DNA of 18,276 nt. Source: CAG-390 sp045544735. Its GTDB lineage: Bacteria; Bacillota; Clostridia; Oscillospirales; CAG-272. Of this stretch, positions 1 to 7,073 are shown piece after piece. Positions within the stretch are counted from its first letter, which is position 1, and the number at the start of each line of letters is the position of its first letter. The DNA lies in assembly GCA_045544735.1 (NCBI GenBank), contig JAZPZM010000031.1, positions 1-18,276 of the forward strand, read 5' to 3'. The position numbers were made by a program, and so were the translations under genes. The notes under the pieces are model-generated. The model saw only the letters and a program-made list of their open reading frames with translations, did not search any database and was not told the DNA's origin.

Positions 1-298
1 ATCTCCTTTTTTCTTGTGGCGAGGGGTGTGGAGAAAACCCTGTCTTGCGAAGCAAGGCAGGGTTCGCATACCCCGACCGAAGCTCGACGAGCTTGCTCGT
101 CAGGCGCAGGGAGTGGGTATCCACGCGCAGCGTGTATCCCCAAGTCCTGATGCTTCGCATCTCCTTTTTTGTTGTGGCGAGGGGTGTGGAGAAAACCCTG
201 TCTTGCGTAGCAAGACAGGGTTCGCATACCCCGACCGAAGCTCGACGAGCTTGCTCGTCAGGCGTAGGGAGTGGGTATCCACGCTCAGCGTGTATCCC
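1..298. repeat. Two tandem copies of a structured GC-rich repeat (period 158 bp)
   Basis: Bases 1-140 recur at 159-298 with an offset of exactly 158. I count five differences in 140 positions (13/171, 50/208, 57/215, 107/265, 127/285). Each copy can fold into the same series of hairpins. In copy 1 these are an outer stem 23-30 with 67-74, an inner stem 36-48 with 52-64, a palindrome at 86-101 and a small hairpin at 122-134. The 18-bp spacer ends in a small hairpin (149-161, GATGC-TTC-GCATC), and the window opens on its last three bases, so the array probably continues to the left. The short open frames here are incidental: they have no ribosome binding site and follow the repeat. Confidence 0.9.
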
Positions 299-316
299 TT
301 GCTACGCTATAATATA

Positions 317-378
317 CAACACTCCGTGTTGATGATATCCAGCCCTTCGGGTTGATGATATGCCGCAACAAGTTGCGG
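317..378. repeat. Array of short hairpins separated by GATGATAT
   Basis: Three small inverted repeats follow one another: CAACAC-TCC-GTGTTG (317-331), CAGCCC-TTC-GGGTTG (340-354, one G-T pair) and CCGCAA-CAAG-TTGCGG (363-378). The first two are each followed by the octamer GATGATAT (331-338 and 354-361, period 23). The arms differ in sequence but the layout is constant, so the structure is what repeats. I recall similar elements scattered in Clostridia genomes, but cannot check this here. No gene is visible in 1-503 apart from the promoter of the next gene. Confidence 0.75.
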
Positions 379-424
379 ATGTAAGGAGCAAAGCGACGGA
401 ATAGCGAGCTTGCGAGCGTCTATA

Positions 425-439
425 CAAGGCTTCGCCTTG
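425..439. repeat. Perfect hairpin overlapping a -35 box
   Basis: CAAGGC-TTC-GCCTTG is a perfect 6-bp stem with a TTC loop. Its right arm runs into the -35 hexamer of the promoter at 437-465. It is of the same type as the upstream hairpins. Confidence 0.7.
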
Positions 440-465
440 ATTTATCTGCGAAAGTGTGATATAAT
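437..465 (+). promoter_or_regulatory. Sigma-A-type promoter of the CPBP protease gene
   Basis: TTGATT (437-442) and TATAAT (460-465) are separated by 17 bp, with a TGA extension directly before the -10 box. The start codon at 504 lies about 38 bases downstream of the -10 box, leaving a short leader with the ribosome binding site GAGGTGA. Confidence 0.8.
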
Positions 466-503
466 CAACCCTACAAATAAGAATTTGACGAGGTGATACA
501 AAA

Positions 504-1247
504 ATGGAAATGAAGCGTTTGCGTAAATTTCTAATAATAACATTTGTTGTTACAGGTTTGGCTTGGGGTTCACTGGCTATTTTTACAAAATTGTCCCTCA
601 TATCTTTCACACATCCAATAGGCACGATACTGCATATTATAGGTGGTTTTGGACCGACAATAGCATCGTTGTTTGTATTGGAAGAAAGATTAGCATTCAA
701 GTCAGCGGTTAAATTCGTTTTCCAATATAAACGAAAAACGATAGTTTACTTTTGGACGTTGGCTGCTATGGCAATAGCGGTAATCGGTATTTCGTCAATG
801 GAATTTAACTCGGCATTACCTTTTTACTTGATACCGATTGTTTTTCTTCAAGCGGTATTTATATATGGGGGAGAAGAAGAATTAGGGTGGCGTGGTATCA
901 TGCAACCTATATTGGAAAAGAAGCTTCCGTTTCCAATAGCAACTGTAATTACCGGTACAGTATGGGGAATTTGGCATATTCCACTTTGGTTTGTAGAAGG
1001 TTCCTCTCAGCAAAACATGGCATTTCCTTTCTTCTTGGTGTTAGGCGTGTTATTAAGTTTCTTTTTGGCTGCACTTTATAAAAGGACAAAATGTGTTTTT
1101 GCCTGCAATGTTTTCCACGGATTGATAAACACGCTCCTATCAATGTTTGTAATCAAATTGAATCTTATTTTGGTATGTGGTTTGATTGTTATGTTGGTGT
1201 ATTCTATATATTTGTGGTACTCTGAAGATAAGAAAGCGGTTGATTAA
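504..1247 (+). CDS. CPBP-family intramembrane metalloprotease (CAAX protease-like)
   Basis: A 247-residue polytopic membrane protein. The motifs of the CPBP/Abi family are all visible: the Glu-Glu motif with Arg (EEELGWR, residues 124-130), a first His in WHIP (His158) and a second in FHGLINT (His205). These are the expected catalytic and zinc-liganding residues, so the enzyme should be active. About seven hydrophobic stretches span the membrane. Bacterial members cleave membrane substrates or serve in bacteriocin self-immunity; the substrate here is unknown. The ATG is preceded by GAGGTGA at 489-495. The gene stands alone between its own promoter and a strong terminator, is visibly more AT-rich than the genes from 1361 to 13783, and lies beside repeats, which suggests acquisition by transfer. 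Confidence 0.9.
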   Translation: MEMKRLRKFLIITFVVTGLAWGSLAIFTKLSLISFTHPIGTILHIIGGFGPTIASLFVLEERLAFKSAVKFVFQYKRKTIVYFWTLAAMAIAVIGISSMEFNSALPFYLIPIVFLQAVFIYGGEEELGWRGIMQPILEKKLPFPIATVITGTVWGIWHIPLWFVEGSSQQNMAFPFFLVLGVLLSFFLAALYKRTKCVFACNVFHGLINTLLSMFVIKLNLILVCGLIVMLVYSIYLWYSEDKKAVD

Positions 1248-1322
1248 CAGACCGCCAAATTCCAATTTGTCGAGCGGATATACATGGAAAAAGCGTCCCC
1301 TCCTCTCAATTATCGCACAACT

Positions 1323-1361
1323 AAAACAGAGCCAAACGCCATCGGCGTTTGGCTCTGTTTT
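1323..1361. terminator. Bidirectional intrinsic terminator
   Basis: A perfect 18-bp stem (1323-1340 with 1344-1361) with a 3-base loop ATC. The T-run follows on the plus strand and four T follow on the minus strand. It sits between two convergent genes and touches the stop codon (1361-1363) of the topoisomerase gene. Confidence 0.95.
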
Positions 1362-3421
1362 TATATATCCGCGTCCTTCATATATTCGTTTGCGTGCTCC
1401 GCGATAAACGCCTTGCGACCCGCAAGGTTGTTGCCAAGCAGGGTGTCGAATATCATCTCCGTCGCGGCGGCGTCCGCGGGCTTTACGGCAATGAGGCGGC
1501 GCGTTTGCGGCTTCATCGTGGTCTTTGACATCATTTCGGGCTCGTTCTCGCCAAGTCCCTTTGAGCGCTGGAGCGTGTACTTGGTATCTCCAAGCTGCTT
1601 CAAAATAGCCGTTTTTTCCGATTCGTCGTAAGCAAAATAAGTCTGATCCTTCGTCGTTATTTCAAATAGCGGCGACTCGGCTATGAATATCTTTCCCTTT
1701 TCTATCAGCGTGGGAAGCAGACGGTAGAACATCGTAAGAAGCAGAGTTCTTATCTGGAAGCCGTCCTCGTCGGCATCGGTACAGATGATTATCTTCGACC
1801 AGCGGAGCGCGTCGTAATCAAACGCCGCCATATCGTTTTTCAGCTTCACCTTGCCCTCAAGCTCGACTCCGCAACCGATAACACGAAGCAAATCAACGAT
1901 GATCTCGTTATCGAATATCTGCTTGTAATCGCTCTTCATACAGTTGAGCGTCTTACCGCGCACGGGAATGATAGCCTGAAATTCAGCCTCTCTCGCAAGC
2001 TTACACGAGGTAAGTGCGGAATCTCCCTCAACGATGTAAAGCTCGCGCACCTCGGGGTCCTTACTGCGGCAGTTGACGAACTTCTCTACCCTGTTCGCAA
2101 CGTCGATGGTGGCGGTCAGCTTCTTCTTTATATCTATGCGCGTCTTTTCCGCGTTCTCGCGGCTGCGCTTGTTGATAAGCACCTGCGCCGCAATCTTATC
2201 CGCCTCGGTGGGATGCTCGATAAAGTATATATCAAGGCTCTTTTTGAGAAAATCCGTCATCGACTCCTGAATAAAGGAGTTGGTGATAGCCTTTTTGGTC
2301 TGGTTCTCGTACGACGCTATGGTCGAGTGGCTGCTGATAACGATAACAAGGCTGTCCGCGATATCGTTGTAGGTCACCTTCTGCTCGGTCTTGTTATACT
2401 TACCCGTGTTTTTAAGGTACTTGTCGACCGAGTAAACGAAGGCGGAGCGGACGGCGCGGTCGGGCGAGCCGCCGTGCTCAAGGTAGCTGGAGTTGTGGTA
2501 ATACTCCTGCTTTCCCGCCGCCTGAGTAAAGCAGAAAGAATAATCCGCCTCAAGCAGATATTCCTCCTTGTCGCCGCGGTCACGTCCGCGGTCGGACGCA
2601 AAAAGATTTACGGGCTCGGTTATAGAATTGTTGTTCGTAATCTCTCTGACGTAAGCCGCAAGCTTGTCCTCGCCCGGATAGAAGAACACCTTTTCCGAAA
2701 AGCTTCCGTCCTCCTGCTCTATCTGCAAAACGAATTTTACGCCGTAGTTGATTGCCGCCTGACGATGCAAAACGTCCTCGAAATGCTCGTGAGGAATATT
2801 GATATCGGTAAACACCTCAAGGTCGGGAAGCCAGCGAATGACAGTACCCGTTCTGCGCTCCGAGGGGGCAAGCTCACGCACCTCAAGCTCTCCAACGGGG
2901 AAGCCCTTTTCAAAGCGGATGAAGCTGACGTGCTTGCCGTCAAACGAATCTACGTTCATATAAGTCGATGCACATTGAGTTGCGCACGCACCGACTCCGT
3001 TTACACCGAGGGCGCATTTATACGCGGCGTCGGCGTTGTTGTTATCCATCTTACCGCCCGCAAAAAGCTCACAGAAAACAAGCTCCCAGTTATATCTTTC
3101 TTCCTTTGCATTGTATCCAAGCGGAACGCCGCGTCCAAAATCCTCGACCTCCATAGAGTGGTCGGCAAAAACGGTTACGCGTATCTCCTTGCCGTAGCCC
3201 GCGCTTGCCTCGTCTATGGAGTTTGCAAGTATCTCGAAAAAGCCGTGCTGGCATCCGTCAAGACCGTCTGAGCCGAAAATAATACTCGGACGCTTGCGAA
3301 CTCGGTCGGGACCTTTGAGGGAAACTATGCTCTGATTATCGTAGCCGCTTTCGTTTTCGGCAGGCGCAGACGCCGCCTTTGCGGCAGTTTTCTTTGCCTT
3401 TTTAGTTGCTTCCTTTGCCAT
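1361..3421 (-). CDS. Type IIA DNA topoisomerase subunit B (GyrB/ParE-like, divergent clostridial type)
   Basis: This 686-residue protein is the ATPase subunit of a gyrase or topoisomerase IV. The order of domains is a Lys/Ala-rich tail (1-25), a GHKL ATPase (Glu63, Asn67, DFGRGVP at 94-100, the glycine lid near 139-146), a transducer with QTK near 374-376, then TOPRIM with EGDSA (465-469) and the metal-binding DADEDG (549-554), and KGLGENEPEMM near 621-631. The Asp usually found before the active-site Asn is Ala66, and the lid reads GVNGVGACATQ rather than the common HGVG form. I recall this lid from a second, clostridial ParE-like group. The ATG has AAAGGA upstream. The partner subunit (GyrA/ParC-like) usually lies just downstream; here there is a terminator and a convergent protease gene instead. 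The name parE is likely but not certain. Confidence 0.92.
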   Translation of the reverse strand: MAKEATKKAKKTAAKAASAPAENESGYDNQSIVSLKGPDRVRKRPSIIFGSDGLDGCQHGFFEILANSIDEASAGYGKEIRVTVFADHSMEVEDFGRGVPLGYNAKEERYNWELVFCELFAGGKMDNNNADAAYKCALGVNGVGACATQCASTYMNVDSFDGKHVSFIRFEKGFPVGELEVRELAPSERRTGTVIRWLPDLEVFTDINIPHEHFEDVLHRQAAINYGVKFVLQIEQEDGSFSEKVFFYPGEDKLAAYVREITNNNSITEPVNLFASDRGRDRGDKEEYLLEADYSFCFTQAAGKQEYYHNSSYLEHGGSPDRAVRSAFVYSVDKYLKNTGKYNKTEQKVTYNDIADSLVIVISSHSTIASYENQTKKAITNSFIQESMTDFLKKSLDIYFIEHPTEADKIAAQVLINKRSRENAEKTRIDIKKKLTATIDVANRVEKFVNCRSKDPEVRELYIVEGDSALTSCKLAREAEFQAIIPVRGKTLNCMKSDYKQIFDNEIIVDLLRVIGCGVELEGKVKLKNDMAAFDYDALRWSKIIICTDADEDGFQIRTLLLTMFYRLLPTLIEKGKIFIAESPLFEITTKDQTYFAYDESEKTAILKQLGDTKYTLQRSKGLGENEPEMMSKTTMKPQTRRLIAVKPADAAATEMIFDTLLGNNLAGRKAFIAEHANEYMKDADI

Positions 3422-3472
3422 ACTATAAAAATCCTTTATTGAATTTTGTACTTCGCTTCAAATCACTAATCT

Positions 3473-3501
3473 ATTATATACCATATTTTTAAAAAAAGCA
3501 A
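3473..3501 (-). promoter_or_regulatory. Sigma-A-type promoter of the topoisomerase gene
   Basis: On the minus strand TTGCTT (3496-3501) and TATAAT (3473-3478) are 17 bp apart, across an A/T-tract spacer. The start codon is about 50 bases downstream. Confidence 0.8.
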
Positions 3502-3546
3502 TACCCATTTCCCGATAAGAGCCGCCTTTGAGCTTCGATAATATAA

Positions 3547-3563
3547 AATGGAATTTTATCGGC
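3547..3563. other. AT-rich hairpin between two divergent promoters
   Basis: ATAAAAT-GGA-ATTTTAT is a short perfect inverted repeat, roughly flanked by an imperfect longer pairing of a CCGCCTTTG and a CAAACGGCGG segment. It lies between the divergent promoters of the topoisomerase gene and murT. It could be an operator or chance; no regulator is visible. Confidence 0.35.
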
Positions 3564-3623
3564 AAACGGCGGACGTTTTTTCAGATATTTCGATACAAAT
3601 TCCTTACTTTAGAAGATAATATA

Positions 3624-3652
3624 TTGACTTTTTACGGCAAATAATGTATTAT
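3624..3652 (+). promoter_or_regulatory. Sigma-A-type promoter of the murT-gatD-hisS operon
   Basis: TTGACT (3624-3629) and TATTAT (3647-3652) are separated by 17 bp, with a TG ending the spacer. An upstream in-frame ATG at 3644 falls inside this promoter, which supports the downstream start at 3701. Confidence 0.8.
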
Positions 3653-3700
3653 ATGTTATATATGCTTTATCATAATCCACGCTTATTTCAGGAGTTTGAA

Positions 3701-5071
3701 ATGCTAAAAAAAATAAGATTTATCATCGCGCTGTGGGTAGCCAAGGCATCGCGCTTGGCGCTCAGGATGATAGGCAAGCCCGCAACGTGTACACCTGGTC
3801 TCATAGCCTTGAAGCTCTGCCCCGATTTTCTCGCACATATCGGAACACCCAAAACGCTTATCTGCGTTACGGGTACGAACGGAAAGACCACCGTCAGCAA
3901 TCTTCTCGGTGACGTTTTGCGCGATTGCGGATATTCGGTAACGAACAACAGCTACGGCTCAAACGTTCAGGGCGGCGTTGCCTCTGCCTTGCTCACCGAT
4001 GCAACACTTACGGGAAAATCCAAAAAGCAATTCGGCGTTATCGAGGTCGACGAGCGAAGCTCAATTAAGGTCTATTCCTACATCACTCCCGACTATCTCG
4101 TATGCAACAACATTATGCGCGACTCGCTCAAGCGTAACGCCCACCCCGACTTTATTTCCTACGTAATAAACAATAAGCTGACCGAAAAAACGAAGGTCAT
4201 ACTCAACGCCGACGACCTTATCTGCGCCCGCCTTGCGCCGAAAAGCACCGAGCGCACCTACTTCGGCGTTGACGTAAGAAAACCCGAAAGCGGTGACCCC
4301 GAAAACGTCCGCGACGTCGTTTACTGCCCCGAATGCGGACACAGACTTGACGTTGACTATATCCGCTACTATCACATCGGACGTATGTCCTGCCCCGAAT
4401 GCGGACTGCGCTCGCCCGAACGTCAGTTTACGGTAACCGACGTTGATACCGAGGGCGGCACGCTTACCGTTTCTCACGACGGCGTGAGCGAGGTATACCG
4501 CCTTATGAACGACAACATCATAAACGTCTATAACAGCTGTACCGCTATCACGGTGCTTCACAAGATAGGGCTTACCTACGAGCAGATAAGCGGCGCGTTT
4601 GACCGACTTAAGATCGTTTCCACCCGATACGAAAGAACCACCGTCGGAGACGTAAATATCACGATGCAGTTTGCCAAGGGACAAAATCCCAGCGCGTGCG
4701 GACGAGCCTTCAGCTACGTCGCAGGACACAGCGGCGAGCGCAAATCTGCCCTCATTATGACGGATTTTCAGGAGCGCGACGAGTCCGAGAGCGTTTGTTG
4801 GCTTTACGACTGTGATATGTCCTCCCTTGCCGATCCCACGATAAAGGAGATCGTTTTTGCAGGCCCGCGTTGCCGCGACCAGAAGCTTCGCGCTATTATG
4901 GCGGGAGTTCCCGAAAGCAAAATAAAGATAACGGACACGCCCGCCGACGGAGTTGACCTTATCGACGTTAAAAACCACAGCGAAATATTTATTCTTTATC
5001 AGCTTTACACCATTCCCGCCGCGGCTCGCGCGAAGCGTAGACTGATAGAACGCGTGGAGGCTGAAAAATGA
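3701..5071 (+). CDS. murT: MurT-like lipid II isoglutaminyl synthase, Mur ligase subunit
   Basis: This 456-residue protein belongs to the MurT branch of Mur ligases, which with GatD amidates the D-Glu of the lipid II stem peptide on the cytoplasmic side. The P-loop GTNGKTT (58-64), the acidic EVDE (115-118), a Cys4 zinc ribbon (Cys209, 212, 231, 234) typical of MurT, and the C-terminal DUF1727 region (from about 310) are present. The start at 3701 has AGGAG six bases upstream; the longer frame from 3644 would begin inside the promoter. The stop overlaps the gatD start by four bases (ATGA). In the C-terminal domain the segment matching the family's D-V/T-S-W reads SVCW (364-367), so an Asp that I believe completes the GatD active site appears to be Ser. 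Confidence 0.9.
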   Translation: MLKKIRFIIALWVAKASRLALRMIGKPATCTPGLIALKLCPDFLAHIGTPKTLICVTGTNGKTTVSNLLGDVLRDCGYSVTNNSYGSNVQGGVASALLTDATLTGKSKKQFGVIEVDERSSIKVYSYITPDYLVCNNIMRDSLKRNAHPDFISYVINNKLTEKTKVILNADDLICARLAPKSTERTYFGVDVRKPESGDPENVRDVVYCPECGHRLDVDYIRYYHIGRMSCPECGLRSPERQFTVTDVDTEGGTLTVSHDGVSEVYRLMNDNIINVYNSCTAITVLHKIGLTYEQISGAFDRLKIVSTRYERTTVGDVNITMQFAKGQNPSACGRAFSYVAGHSGERKSALIMTDFQERDESESVCWLYDCDMSSLADPTIKEIVFAGPRCRDQKLRAIMAGVPESKIKITDTPADGVDLIDVKNHSEIFILYQLYTIPAAARAKRRLIERVEAEK

Positions 5072-5778
5072 AAATAGAACTTCTCTACGGCGAGGTCGCA
5101 AACTTTTACGGCGACCCGCAAAATGCAGTTTATCTTTCCCAATGTGACCCCGACTGCGAGATAATCAACACTCGCCTTGACTCTGTTCCCTACTTTGCCG
5201 CCGAGCGCCCCGACATCATCCTTATCGGATCAATGAGCGAAGCGATGCAACGCCTTGCCATCAAAAGTCTTATGCCGTACAAGGAGCGTATTATCGAGCT
5301 TATCGACGACGGCGTGGTATTTCTCGCCACGGGAAACGCCTACGAGATATTCACCGAAAAGATAGAGTACGTTACCGAAAAGATCACCGTTGACGGTCTT
5401 GGACTCTTCCCGCTGACCGTTAAGACCGACCTTTTTTCACGCTACAACGGAATGGTAATCGGCGAGGCTGACGGTATGACTCTGACGGGCTTTCGCTCGC
5501 AGTTCTCCTTCGTTTACGGCGACAACTCCGACTTTGCCTTTATCAAGGTGGAGCGCGGCGTTGGCATAAACAAGCAAAGCAAGCTTGAGGGCGTGCGCCG
5601 CAAAAACTTTATCGGCACACACCTTATCGGACCGATACTTCCGCTCAACCCCGAATTTTGTGAATACGTTCTGCGCCTTGCGGGAAGCAATGCGACCGCC
5701 GCGCACAAGGAAGCCGCAATGGCGGCATACGACCGCAGAGTTGCGGAATTCCGCGACCCTAAGGTAAAATTTGACTGA
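5068..5778 (+). CDS. gatD: GatD-like glutamine amidotransferase subunit lacking the catalytic dyad
   Basis: This 236-residue class I amidotransferase-like protein is paired with MurT through an ATGA overlap. Family landmarks are NFYGD (12-16), PDIILIG (48-54), the nucleophile elbow region FLATGNAYEIF (85-95) and GTHLIGPILPLNP (183-195). In GatD these last two normally read like AICGGYQLL and GTYLHGPLLPKNP. Aligned residue by residue, the catalytic Cys is Gly89 and the catalytic His is Ile187; a His at 185 lies two residues early. The frame is intact and the rest is well kept, so this is not a decayed gene. It should not release ammonia from glutamine by the known mechanism. It may be a structural or regulatory subunit, or MurT may use free ammonia. 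A canonical copy may exist elsewhere. Confidence 0.82.
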   Translation: MKIELLYGEVANFYGDPQNAVYLSQCDPDCEIINTRLDSVPYFAAERPDIILIGSMSEAMQRLAIKSLMPYKERIIELIDDGVVFLATGNAYEIFTEKIEYVTEKITVDGLGLFPLTVKTDLFSRYNGMVIGEADGMTLTGFRSQFSFVYGDNSDFAFIKVERGVGINKQSKLEGVRRKNFIGTHLIGPILPLNPEFCEYVLRLAGSNATAAHKEAAMAAYDRRVAEFRDPKVKFD

Positions 5779-5793
5779 TAAAGAGGTATAAAA

Positions 5794-7032
5794 ATGAAGC
5801 TTATTAAAACTCCCACAAAGGGAATGAACGACTATCTGCCCTCCGAGGTAGCTCTGCGCGAATACGTAAAATCCGTTATCGTCTCCTCCTACTCCTCCGC
5901 AGGCTTTTGTATGATCGAAACCCCAGCCGTTGAGCATATCGAAAACCTCACGGGAAAGAACGGCGGCGAGAACGAAAAGCTGATATTTAAAATAATGAAG
6001 CGCGGCGAAAAGCTCGTTTCTGCCGCAAGCGAGGACGAGCTGTGCGACAGCGGTCTGCGCTACGACCTGACCGTTCCGCTTTCCCGCTACTACGCTAACA
6101 ACTCCGCAAAACTCCCCTCCCCCTTCCTCGCAATGCAGATAGGCAACGTATGGCGCGCCGACCGCCCCCAGAAAGGCAGATACCGCCAGTTCACGCAGTG
6201 TGACATAGATATTTTAGGTGACTCAACCCCCACCGCAGAGATCACGCTCATCTCCGCCACGGCAGGCGTGCTTCGCCGCCTCGGATTTGATAATTTCACC
6301 GTCCGCATCAACGACCGCCGCCTTCTTAAGCTCTGCGCAGAGGCTTGCGGCTTCGCTCCCGAGGAGCACGACAAGGTATTTATCATACTTGATAAGATGG
6401 ACAAGATTGGTCTTGACGGCGTAAAGAGCGAGCTTCTCTCCGAGGGCTACGATGCCGACGCCGTTGACAAATACATCGCGCTCTACACGGGCGCAGAGGA
6501 CGTAAGCGCCGAGGAGTTCACCGCCAAGCTTTCGGGCGATAACGCGGAAAGCGCGGCAAAGATCGCCGCGCAGGTGGCATCCATTATGCGCTGTGCCGCC
6601 GCCGCGACCGTTGGCGGATGCAAGCTGCAATTTGACCCCACGCTCGTGCGCGGAATGTCCTACTACACGGGAACTATATTTGAGATACGCATGGACGGCT
6701 ACGGCTACTCCGTAGGCGGCGGCGGAAGATACGACGAGATGCTCGGCAAGTTTGCAGGTCAGCAAACGCCCGCCTGCGGCTTCTCCCTCGGCTTTGAGCG
6801 AATAGTTTCCGCCCTTGCCGACAGCGGCTTTACCGTGCCCGCCCCCGCAAGAAGCGTTGCTTTCCTCGCTGATAAGAAAATAAGCGAGGAGGATATGCTC
6901 CGCATGTGCGCCGATGCCGCCGCGCTTCGCGCAGAGGGCGCTCGCGTGCTCGTCACCACCAAGATGAAGAACGTGTACTTCCAAAAGACCAAGCTCTCCG
7001 AGGAAGGCTACACCGAGTTCGTTGAATATTAA
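5794..7032 (+). CDS. hisS: Histidine--tRNA ligase (HisRS)
   Basis: This class II aminoacyl-tRNA synthetase of 412 residues charges tRNA-His. Visible are YDLTVPLSRYY (90-100), motif 2 with RADRPQKGRYRQF (121-133), the HisRS-specific LVRGMSYYTGTIFE (284-297), GGGGRYDEML (308-317) and motif 3 GFSLGFERI (329-337). The complete histidine-specific motifs favour HisS over the regulatory paralogue HisZ. The C-terminal anticodon-binding domain is only about 64 residues and ends at YTEFVEY, where many HisRS continue for another 20-30 residues. This may be normal for this clostridial subgroup. The ATG has GAGGT upstream and is 15 bases after gatD, so it is the last gene of the operon before a terminator. 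Confidence 0.9.
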   Translation: MKLIKTPTKGMNDYLPSEVALREYVKSVIVSSYSSAGFCMIETPAVEHIENLTGKNGGENEKLIFKIMKRGEKLVSAASEDELCDSGLRYDLTVPLSRYYANNSAKLPSPFLAMQIGNVWRADRPQKGRYRQFTQCDIDILGDSTPTAEITLISATAGVLRRLGFDNFTVRINDRRLLKLCAEACGFAPEEHDKVFIILDKMDKIGLDGVKSELLSEGYDADAVDKYIALYTGAEDVSAEEFTAKLSGDNAESAAKIAAQVASIMRCAAAATVGGCKLQFDPTLVRGMSYYTGTIFEIRMDGYGYSVGGGGRYDEMLGKFAGQQTPACGFSLGFERIVSALADSGFTVPAPARSVAFLADKKISEEDMLRMCADAAALRAEGARVLVTTKMKNVYFQKTKLSEEGYTEFVEY

Positions 7033-7035
7033 AAC

Positions 7036-7071
7036 AAAAGAAGGATTTGCCCCGCGGCAAATCCTTCTTTT
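7036..7071. terminator. Bidirectional intrinsic terminator
   Basis: A perfect 16-bp stem (7036-7051 with 7056-7071), loop CCGC, with T-rich tails on both strands. It ends the murT-gatD-hisS operon on the plus strand and the rnfC-led operon on the minus strand. Confidence 0.95.
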
Positions 7072-7073
7072 AT

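Noticed and set aside
1..298. CRISPR-like array
   Set aside because: Only two long copies, a near-constant unit with an 18-bp spacer, no short repeats with unique spacers and no cas genes.
14..355. Open frames of 60-113 codons within the repeat region, on both strands
   Set aside because: They follow the repeat unit, contain the same peptide twice, have no ribosome binding site and cross the hairpin stems.
2213..3271. Long plus-strand frame (352 codons) opposite the topoisomerase gene
   Set aside because: It is antisense to a protein with clear GHKL and TOPRIM motifs, and its own translation shows no domain.
3644..3700. Extended N-terminus for MurT starting at 3644
   Set aside because: That ATG lies between the -35 and -10 boxes of the promoter; 3701 has a proper AGGAG site.
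4061..5101. Long minus-strand frame (346 codons) opposite murT
   Set aside because: MurT motifs are unambiguous on the plus strand; the reverse frame is a codon-bias shadow.
5068..5778. Frameshift or sequencing error as the cause of the missing GatD residues
   Set aside because: The frame is continuous, flanking motifs on both sides are in register and two distant sites are changed.
6223..6984. Minus-strand frame (253 codons) opposite hisS
   Set aside because: It shadows a synthetase with complete class II motifs.
5794..7032. HisZ (regulatory subunit of ATP phosphoribosyltransferase) as the identity
   Set aside because: All HisRS-specific catalytic motifs, including RGMSYYTG and the motif 2 Arg, are present, and no his biosynthesis genes are near.
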